From NCBI GenBank assembly GCA_035289745.1, contig DATDWF010000086.1:1-29126 (forward strand): DNA of 29,126 nucleotides. The letters run 5' to 3'. The notes under the pieces are model-generated. The model was not told the DNA's origin and ran no database searches. It worked only from the letters and a program-made list of their open reading frames with translations. Every line of letters begins with the position of its first letter. The first letter of the stretch is position 1. A program made the position numbers and the translations under genes. Origin of the DNA: JAUYQE01 sp035289745 (GTDB taxonomy: Archaea > Nanobdellota > Nanobdellia > Woesearchaeales > GW2011-AR9). This document shows positions 23,816 through 29,126 of the stretch, in pieces.

Positions 23816-24999
23816 AAATTCTGTTTATATGCGAAAATTATTACCCCCACCGAGGCGGAGCAGAAGTCCTCTTTAAGAAACTTGCGGAAGGCTATGTTCA
23901 ACGAGGACATCAGGTAACGATACTTACACATCGCTTAAAGAATACACCTAAAAAAGAAAATGTGAATGGCGTAGTAATCAGAAGGGTCCATTCTTTTTTT
24001 TCTCGCTACCTTTTTACTTTTTCTTCCGTAAGAGAAGCAGTTAAATTGGCAAAGAAACATGACATTATTCAAACAACAACTTTCAATGGAGCACCTCCTG
24101 CCTGGTTAGCAGGGAAAATAGCAAGGAAACCTGTCGTCCTTACAGTTCATGAAGTGTGGCTGGGAAGATGGAAAGAAATCACTGGCTTTTCTTGGCTAAA
24201 AAGTAAGCTTCACGAACTGTTGGAACGGTCAATTTATCTCTTACCCTATGAACAATACATCTGCGTTTCCGAAGCCACGAAAAAAGATTTGTTACGATTA
24301 CCCGTTAAAGAAGAGCAAGTTAGGAGAGTGTACAATGGGCTCGATTATACATTCTGGGACCAGAAAATAGTTGATAAACGCCGCGTTGCTGATTTACGAA
24401 AACAACTTGGTCTTGAAAGCAAGTTTGTTTATTTCTCGTGGGGGCGTCCCGGCGAGTCGAAAGGGTTTGAGTATCTGATTAAAGCCATCCCCCTTGTCAT
24501 TAAAGAAATTCCTGATGCAATCTTTCTCCTGATGTTTGGCTCAGCCGCACAATACAAAAAGAAACATCAACAGCTCTTAGACAGCATTACACTGCTCAAC
24601 TTGCCGAACCATATCAAAGTCCTCCCTTCTGTTTCTGACGAGAAAAATCGGGATTATCTGGCTCTGGCGGACTGCCTTGTTGTGCCTTCTTTATCTGAAG
24701 GCTTTGGGTATAATGCCGTACAAGCTGCGGCGATGGAACGGCCAGTGGTAGTCAGTAATGCGGGGGCCTTGCCGGAAGTCGTCTGGGGACGATATCAGGT
24801 TTTTCAAAAGAAAGATAGTGTTGATCTTGCTAAGAAGATGGTTCAGATATATAACAAAACGTTTCTAAAGCAAGAAAAGAAGAGCTTTTCTTGGGAAGAG
24901 TGCATCTCCAATTATTTGCAAGTGTATCAAGAACAGCTATCTCGTCGTGGCGCCCATCCCTTGGTGAACTTGAGGCACAACGAAGTACAGCACTCGTAA
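23812..24999 (+). CDS. GT4 glycosyltransferase (GT-B fold)
   Basis: This 395-residue enzyme opens MKILFICENYYPHRGGAE with the glycine-rich loop of GT4 enzymes. The C-terminal Rossmann domain has YFSWGRPGESKGFEYLIKA as the donor-binding strand and SLSEGFGYNAVQAAAMERP. In the E-x7-E motif the second Glu is Gln here; the first Glu is kept. This occurs in some GT4 members and need not abolish activity. It likely adds a sugar to a lipid-linked glycan on the cytosolic face. The start ATG overlaps the DUF2304 stop (ATGA). A/T-rich codon use resembles the genes after it. Confidence 0.88.
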   Translation: MKILFICENYYPHRGGAEVLFKKLAEGYVQRGHQVTILTHRLKNTPKKENVNGVVIRRVHSFFSRYLFTFSSVREAVKLAKKHDIIQTTTFNGAPPAWLAGKIARKPVVLTVHEVWLGRWKEITGFSWLKSKLHELLERSIYLLPYEQYICVSEATKKDLLRLPVKEEQVRRVYNGLDYTFWDQKIVDKRRVADLRKQLGLESKFVYFSWGRPGESKGFEYLIKAIPLVIKEIPDAIFLLMFGSAAQYKKKHQQLLDSITLLNLPNHIKVLPSVSDEKNRDYLALADCLVVPSLSEGFGYNAVQAAAMERPVVVSNAGALPEVVWGRYQVFQKKDSVDLAKKMVQIYNKTFLKQEKKSFSWEECISNYLQVYQEQLSRRGAHPLVNLRHNEVQHS

Positions 25000-25034
25000 A
25001 ATCATAGTAAAATTAGGCTATTGATAAAGCAAAC

Positions 25035-26327
25035 ATGAAAATCCTTTTCATCTCGGAATACTACCCCCCAAAAGTTATGGGTGGCGGGGAAATTAATGTA
25101 GCTCTCATCGCTGAAGAGCTGTCCCGCCAAAAGCATGAAGTCCTGGTGTTGACCTCAAAAATTTCTGGATTTCCAAAGGAAGAAATAAGCAAAGGGGTAA
25201 TAGTTTATCGCCGGGTAAAAACAGGAAGAAGCGCTTCCACTTTATGGGGCAATTTCCAACGGAGATTTTTCTTTCCCCACTCCCTTGTCAGGGAAGCAAT
25301 TGCCCTCATCACAGAGAAAAGCCCGGACATAGTCCACTGTATTGGTACCAGCATCATTGCGGCACCAGAAATTAAAAAATATTGCCGCACGCTATTTGCG
25401 ACTGTCGAAAGCTACCCTGCTCTCTGCCCAAAAGGTGACCGCCTGTATCACGGCACGGGGGAATGTAAAACCATCTGCACTTTGAAAAAATTTCTGCCCT
25501 GCCAGAAAGACTCAGCAGAAATCGGCAAGATGGAAAATAAATGGTACTTCAAATATAATCCGCTCTTTTTGTGGTTAGTCTACAGACAGTATCAGCAATT
25601 GAATAACGCTTTATTTTCCTGTCGCCTCGTGGCCATTAGCAGCTATGTGCAGAGCTTGCTGCAACACCACGCTTTGAAGAGTGTAGTTGTTCCAAATGCA
25701 TTTGATGCTGCCCCTTTTTCTGCCACTTGCAAGACCTCCAAGAACTCTATACCAGTAGTGATATACGTCGGGGCTTTACTACGATCAAAAGGGCCGCAGG
25801 TGCTGGTGGAAGCGCTCAAAGGAATCCCTTGTCGCTGTGAATTATATGGAGAAGGAATATTAAAAGAGCAACTGCAGCGAGCGATAAAGCGGGACACTAT
25901 TGATGCAGAAATTTTCCCCCCCTTGCCATATGAAAAAATGCCGGAGGTTTATACAAAAGCCGACGTAATAGTTTTCCCTTCATTGTGGCCAGAACCGTTT
26001 GGCAGGGTTCCTCTGGAAGCCATGGCTGCTAGAAAGCCGCTTATCGCCTCAGATACGGGAGCTATACCGAGCATTGTAAACAAAGAAACAATTCTGGTTC
26101 CCCCCGGGGATAGCAGAGCACTGCACAAAGCTCTTACGAAAGTATTATCAGACAGATGTTCGTACTCCGAACCATCACTTGCAAATTACCACTGTACCAT
26201 TATAGCTAAAAAACTTAGCGAGGAATACAAAAAGGAAAAAGAAAAATTTTTGGAAAAATCTAATTCCATCCATTCTTGCAGCGCATCCCGTTTCGCTCAT
26301 AGGAATACAAATTCAATAAACTTTTAA
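25035..26327 (+). CDS. GT4 glycosyltransferase with Cys-containing insert
   Basis: A 430-residue GT-B enzyme opening MKILFISEYYPPKVMGGGE. Residues about 130-160 hold a cysteine-containing insert (CPKGDRLYHGTGEC, then CTLKKFLPC), a pattern seen in one GT4 subgroup that may bind a metal or form a structural loop. The donor site is complete: VVIYVGALLRSKGP and EPFGRVPLEAMAARKP with both Glu of E-x7-E. The last 30 residues are a Ser/Asn-rich tail unlike the family. It lies 35 bases after the previous GT4; a weak TATA-like stretch, AGTAAAATTA (25006-25015), is 24 bases before the ATG. Sugar and acceptor are unknown. Confidence 0.87.
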   Translation: MKILFISEYYPPKVMGGGEINVALIAEELSRQKHEVLVLTSKISGFPKEEISKGVIVYRRVKTGRSASTLWGNFQRRFFFPHSLVREAIALITEKSPDIVHCIGTSIIAAPEIKKYCRTLFATVESYPALCPKGDRLYHGTGECKTICTLKKFLPCQKDSAEIGKMENKWYFKYNPLFLWLVYRQYQQLNNALFSCRLVAISSYVQSLLQHHALKSVVVPNAFDAAPFSATCKTSKNSIPVVIYVGALLRSKGPQVLVEALKGIPCRCELYGEGILKEQLQRAIKRDTIDAEIFPPLPYEKMPEVYTKADVIVFPSLWPEPFGRVPLEAMAARKPLIASDTGAIPSIVNKETILVPPGDSRALHKALTKVLSDRCSYSEPSLANYHCTIIAKKLSEEYKKEKEKFLEKSNSIHSCSASRFAHRNTNSINF

Positions 26328-26329
26328 AT
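26322..26329 (+). promoter_or_regulatory. TATA box before the phosphonate genes
   Basis: TTTTAAAT directly follows and overlaps the stop of the second GT4 gene. It predicts a start near 26351, giving the cytidylyltransferase-PEP mutase gene its own promoter with a leader of about 14 bases. Confidence 0.5.
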
Positions 26330-26364
26330 GGAACGCCGATATTTCGTACTTTGCTCTTTCGCTG

Positions 26365-27696
26365 ATGCAACCAGACCAAAAGAGAGATAATGGAACAATG
26401 GCTGAAGAACCTATGCCGCTGGTGTACTTAGGAATGTGTGCTGACCTTATTCATCATGGCCATATCAATGTTATAAAAGAAGCATCAAAACGGGGCGAGG
26501 TAATGATTGGCCTCGTTACAGACAAAGCGGTCGCCAGCTATAAGCGTCTCCCGGCTTTAACATTTGAGCAACGAAAAAATATTGTAGAGAACATCAAAGG
26601 TGTCAAGATTGTAGTCCCCCAAGAAACTTTAGATTATGTGCCCAATTTGAAAAAATATAAGCCTCGCTATGTGGTACATGGCGACGACTGGCGTACGGGA
26701 GTACAAAAACAAGTCCGAGAGCGGGTAATAGAAACCCTAAAAGAGTGGGGGGGAGAATTAGTGGAGCTTCCTTACACCGAAGGGATTTCTTCGACCAAGC
26801 TCCATGAGCATCTAAAAGACATTGGAACGACGCCAGAAGTACGGCTAAAAAGACTGCGCCGCCTCTTGGACGCCAAAACAATAGTCCGCTTCCTGGAAGC
26901 GCACAATGGCCTTAGCGCTTTAATTGTAGAGAATATGCACCTGCGAGAAAATGGGCAAGCGCGGGAGTTTGATGGCATTTTAGTGAGCAGTTTTACCGAC
27001 TCAACAGCTAAAGGGAAGAGCTATACTGAACCGGTCGCTCGATTGGATACCGTCCACCATATAATTGAAGCGACTACCAAGCCGATAATCGTCGAATGTG
27101 ATACGGGGGGAGTGCCAGAACATTTTTTTTTTTTAGTGAAAAATCTGGAGAGGCTGGGGATCTCTGCGGCAATTATCGAAGATAGATCCAGCATTAAGAA
27201 TGGCTCTTTATTGGGTAAAGAAATCGCCTCCGAGCAGGAATCAATTAAAAATTTTTGTGAAAAAATATCGATGGGCAAAAAAGCCCAGGTAACAGAGGAT
27301 TTTATGATCATTGTTAAAGTTGAAAGCCTAACGCTAAACGCCGGAATAGAAGATGCCTTAATCCGGACAAATGCTTATATCAGAGCGGGTGCCGATGGCA
27401 TCATGATCCAGAGCCAAGAAAACAATACAGCAGAGGTAGTAGAATTCTGTAAAAGATATTCTTCTTTTGAAAGCAAAGTTCCCCTGCTAGTCTCCCCTGC
27501 CCCATTTAGCGGACTTACAGAGAGTGACTTCAGTCAAGCCGGTGCAAATGCCGTTGTTTATGCGAACCACCTCCTCCGGGGAGCTTACCCCGCCATGGTA
27601 AAAGTGGCAGAAACAATCCTGCGTTATGGACGGGCGCAGGAAGCTGACCGGCTCTGTGCGCCTCTCAAAGATATTACAACAGTTATGCCCGGATGA
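26365..27696 (+). CDS. cytidylyltransferase-PEP mutase fusion, mutase site altered
   Basis: The 443 residues hold two domains. Residues 18-155 are a nucleotidyltransferase of the glycerol-3-phosphate cytidylyltransferase type with HHGH (30-33) and YTEGISSTK (137-145). Residues 160-443 align throughout with phosphoenolpyruvate mutase. Such fusions are known in phosphonate pathways, making phosphonopyruvate and activating a phosphonate with CTP. Here the mutase half departs from what I know of the family: ILVSSF for IWxSSL, VECDTGG (243-249) for VDxDTGG, EDRSSIKNGS (272-281) for EDKx5NS, VKVESL for ARIESL and MIQS for MIHS. Asp211 of TDS, Asp246 and Glu272 remain. The domain may have new specificity or be inactive. 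An internal ATG at 26398 is an alternative start. Confidence 0.85.
   Translation: MQPDQKRDNGTMAEEPMPLVYLGMCADLIHHGHINVIKEASKRGEVMIGLVTDKAVASYKRLPALTFEQRKNIVENIKGVKIVVPQETLDYVPNLKKYKPRYVVHGDDWRTGVQKQVRERVIETLKEWGGELVELPYTEGISSTKLHEHLKDIGTTPEVRLKRLRRLLDAKTIVRFLEAHNGLSALIVENMHLRENGQAREFDGILVSSFTDSTAKGKSYTEPVARLDTVHHIIEATTKPIIVECDTGGVPEHFFFLVKNLERLGISAAIIEDRSSIKNGSLLGKEIASEQESIKNFCEKISMGKKAQVTEDFMIIVKVESLTLNAGIEDALIRTNAYIRAGADGIMIQSQENNTAEVVEFCKRYSSFESKVPLLVSPAPFSGLTESDFSQAGANAVVYANHLLRGAYPAMVKVAETILRYGRAQEADRLCAPLKDITTVMPG
27123..27134 (+). repeat. T12 homopolymer inside the PEP mutase coding region
   Basis: Twelve consecutive T encode Phe-Phe-Phe and part of the neighbouring codons in the segment EHFFFLV. 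This is the longest homopolymer I saw in the window. It is in frame, with good family alignment on both sides. Confidence 0.9.
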
Positions 27697-27763
27697 GAAT
27701 AAAAGCTCACGATTAGAGACTACGACCAAAGAGAATATTTCGGCGAGGATCATTCACTTACAA

Positions 27764-28903
27764 ATGCAAAAAGAGTATTTTGGGATAGGATGTATTGAAC
27801 AGTTGGGGGAGATTTTGTCCCGAGAGAAGCCTAAAAGAATATTTTTAGTTCGAGGAAAAAAATCATATTACCAGTCTGGTGTACATGAAAAATTATCTCT
27901 CTTGTTGGAAGCATACGAAATGGTTCATTTCACATACCATGCACCTGATGTAAAAATAGAGGACGTTAAAAGAGGGAAAGAGCTGTTCCAAGCGGAGAAT
28001 TGTGATTATACTATTGCAATCGGGGGGGGAAGTGCTTTGGATTTAGGAAAAGCGGTAACGCTGTTAGCAAGCCACGAAGGAAATGCAGAAGAGTACATCC
28101 AAAAAAAAATTCCACTGCATCCACGAAAGTACCCCTTAATTGCTATCCCCACCACTATCGGAACAGGAAGCGAAGCGACCCATTTTGCAACGATTTACCT
28201 CGACAAAATAAAATGGTCGCTCGCGCATCCCAGCCTTATCCCGGATCATGCTCTTATTGATCCCTCTTTAACGTTGTCTCTCTCTTCCTATCAAACTGCT
28301 TCTACAGGCATAGATGCTCTGGCTCAAGCTATTGAGTCCTACTGGAGCGTCTGCTCCACCCCAGATTCCCAGAACTATGCAAGAGAAGCGATTCGCCTCT
28401 GTTTAACGAATCTTAAAGCAGCAGTTGACGATGCCGCTAATCTGGAAGCACATGCCGCTTTAGCAAGAGCAGCAAACCTCTCTGGAAAAGCTATTAATGT
28501 CTCTTTCACTACCGCCTGCCATGCTATCTCCTACCCGATTACTGCACATTTTGGAATTCCACATGGGCATGCCGTGGCTTTGACTCTGCCAGGGATAGCT
28601 CAGTATAACGCAGGCATAACCAAAGAGGATTGTTTAGAGCCCAGAGAGACGGAGTACGTGAAGCGTGTTCTCCAGGACTTGTGCCAGTTCTTCTTTGTTT
28701 CATCTCCAGAAAGCCTAAAAGCAAAAATAGAAACACTTATGGATGAAATCGGCTTAGAGCGAAAGCTGACTGCTCTCGGGATAAAGACCGAAGAGGACCG
28801 TGACCTCATAATCAAACAGGGCTTCAACCCCGAACGCATGAAAAATAATCCTCGACTGGTAAAAGAAGAAGATTTGAGAAAGATACTTGAAGAGATCAGT
28901 TAG
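27764..28903 (+). CDS. iron-type alcohol dehydrogenase, phosphonoacetaldehyde reductase-like
   Basis: The 379-residue group III alcohol dehydrogenase has the nucleotide-binding IAIGGGSALDLGKA, the PTTIGTGSEATHFA segment, GIDALAQAIESYWSV and HAISYPITAHFGIPHGHA, which carries two metal-site His. The first metal His of typical members is Gln in DALAQ; I recall the same Gln in the phosphonoacetaldehyde reductase branch together with SEATHFA and YWSV. In that pathway it reduces phosphonoacetaldehyde to 2-hydroxyethylphosphonate. The position just after the cytidylyltransferase-PEP mutase gene supports this. The decarboxylase making phosphonoacetaldehyde is not in the window. I start it at the ATG at 27764; the frame is open further up but overlaps the mutase gene. 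Confidence 0.85.
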   Translation: MQKEYFGIGCIEQLGEILSREKPKRIFLVRGKKSYYQSGVHEKLSLLLEAYEMVHFTYHAPDVKIEDVKRGKELFQAENCDYTIAIGGGSALDLGKAVTLLASHEGNAEEYIQKKIPLHPRKYPLIAIPTTIGTGSEATHFATIYLDKIKWSLAHPSLIPDHALIDPSLTLSLSSYQTASTGIDALAQAIESYWSVCSTPDSQNYAREAIRLCLTNLKAAVDDAANLEAHAALARAANLSGKAINVSFTTACHAISYPITAHFGIPHGHAVALTLPGIAQYNAGITKEDCLEPRETEYVKRVLQDLCQFFFVSSPESLKAKIETLMDEIGLERKLTALGIKTEEDRDLIIKQGFNPERMKNNPRLVKEEDLRKILEEIS

Positions 28904-28946
28904 AGTAAATGGCACATTATATTGTTAATTGCCTTCAGTATATTTG

Positions 28947-29126
28947 TTAATGCATCATCCGTGGTTTCTTCTCCATAAATTGTGCTCGATAAGCAGTACT
29001 TAACTCCTCAAATTTCTTGTTCCCAGCCTCATCAAGCTTTTCGGCAAGACGGATCTCTGCCCACATCTCTTTGGGGAATTTACAATAAAGGGCAAAAGTT
29101 CGATGAAGGCCCAAGACTTCTTCACG
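28947..29126 (-). CDS. C-terminus of a radical SAM (B12-binding type) protein, partial
   Basis: Only the last 59 residues are in the window; the gene continues past the right edge. The segment VLGLHRTFALYCKFPKEM, then a helix and EAGNKKFEELSTAYRAQF, matches the C-terminal tail pattern I know from B12-binding radical SAM proteins. Enzymes of that group methylate unreactive carbons and appear in several phosphonate pathways. The catalytic CxxxCxxC is outside the window, so the call is tentative. The gene converges on the reductase, with 43 bases between the stops. Confidence 0.5.
   Translation of the reverse strand, partial: REEVLGLHRTFALYCKFPKEMWAEIRLAEKLDEAGNKKFEELSTAYRAQFMEKKPRMMH

Noticed and set aside
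23812..24999. Gln replacing the second Glu of E-x7-E as inactivation of the GT4
   Set aside because: This position varies in some GT4 groups, and the rest of the donor site is intact; not enough to claim loss of function.
27764..28903. Loss of a metal-binding His (DALAQ) as a sign of an inactive dehydrogenase
   Set aside because: I recall the same Gln in the phosphonoacetaldehyde reductase branch, so it looks like a family trait and not decay.
1..29126. CRISPR arrays, insertion sequences, integrases, tRNA or rRNA genes
   Set aside because: No regularly spaced repeats, transposase or integrase motifs, or tRNA-like cloverleaf segments were seen on reading the intergenic regions; a covariance search was not possible.

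Overview
The window looks like a piece of an archaeal chromosome, most likely from a small-genome DPANN-type lineage (Woesearchaeales-like). The placement is inference. Archaeal signs in the sequence are an archaeal uS2, RadB, MBF1 with an N-terminal zinc ribbon, AMP phosphorylase with the archaeal motif, and an AglB/STT3 oligosaccharyltransferase. TATA boxes lie about 25 bases before start codons, often with no leader, while many internal operon genes use Shine-Dalgarno sites. I saw no insertion sequence, prophage, CRISPR array, tRNA or rRNA.

Layout. 1-960 is A/T-rich with one small helical protein gene and a possible short transcript. 1.0-3.7 kb holds dUTPase and AMP phosphorylase in convergent array plus an orphan gene. 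3.7-5.9 kb is a minus-strand operon: YvcK-like protein, HAD phosphatase and a GlmU-type uridylyltransferase lacking the acetyltransferase half. 5.9-9.3 kb runs on the minus strand: an unknown protein, ribosomal protein uS2, a diadenylate-cyclase-like protein and RadB. 9.35-13.55 kb is a plus-strand operon of two related GT-C-like membrane proteins and a membrane GT2 glycosyltransferase. 13.6-16.1 kb carries accessory genes: an A/T-rich orphan, a membrane-anchored thioredoxin-fold-like protein, a small secreted protein and a DEDDh-type exonuclease. 16.2-19.85 kb has MBF1 divergent from both subunits of ATP-citrate lyase. 19.95-22.8 kb is AglB. 22.8-28.9 kb is a glycan/phosphonate block: GT2, DUF2304, two GT4 enzymes, a cytidylyltransferase-PEP mutase fusion and a phosphonoacetaldehyde-reductase-like alcohol dehydrogenase. 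A radical-SAM-like gene is cut off at the right edge.

How it may work together. Much of the window points to surface glycan building: UDP-sugar supply, lipid-linked sugar assembly by GT2/GT4 enzymes, GT-C transferases, and transfer to protein by AglB. The right end suggests that a CMP-activated phosphonate may decorate a glycan or lipid. The PEP mutase half, however, carries substitutions at nearly every position I associate with catalysis, and no phosphonopyruvate decarboxylase is in view, so its chemistry is uncertain. This is the strongest candidate for something undescribed. ATP-citrate lyase would give cytosolic acetyl-CoA and oxaloacetate from citrate. AMP phosphorylase points to the archaeal nucleoside monophosphate salvage pathway.
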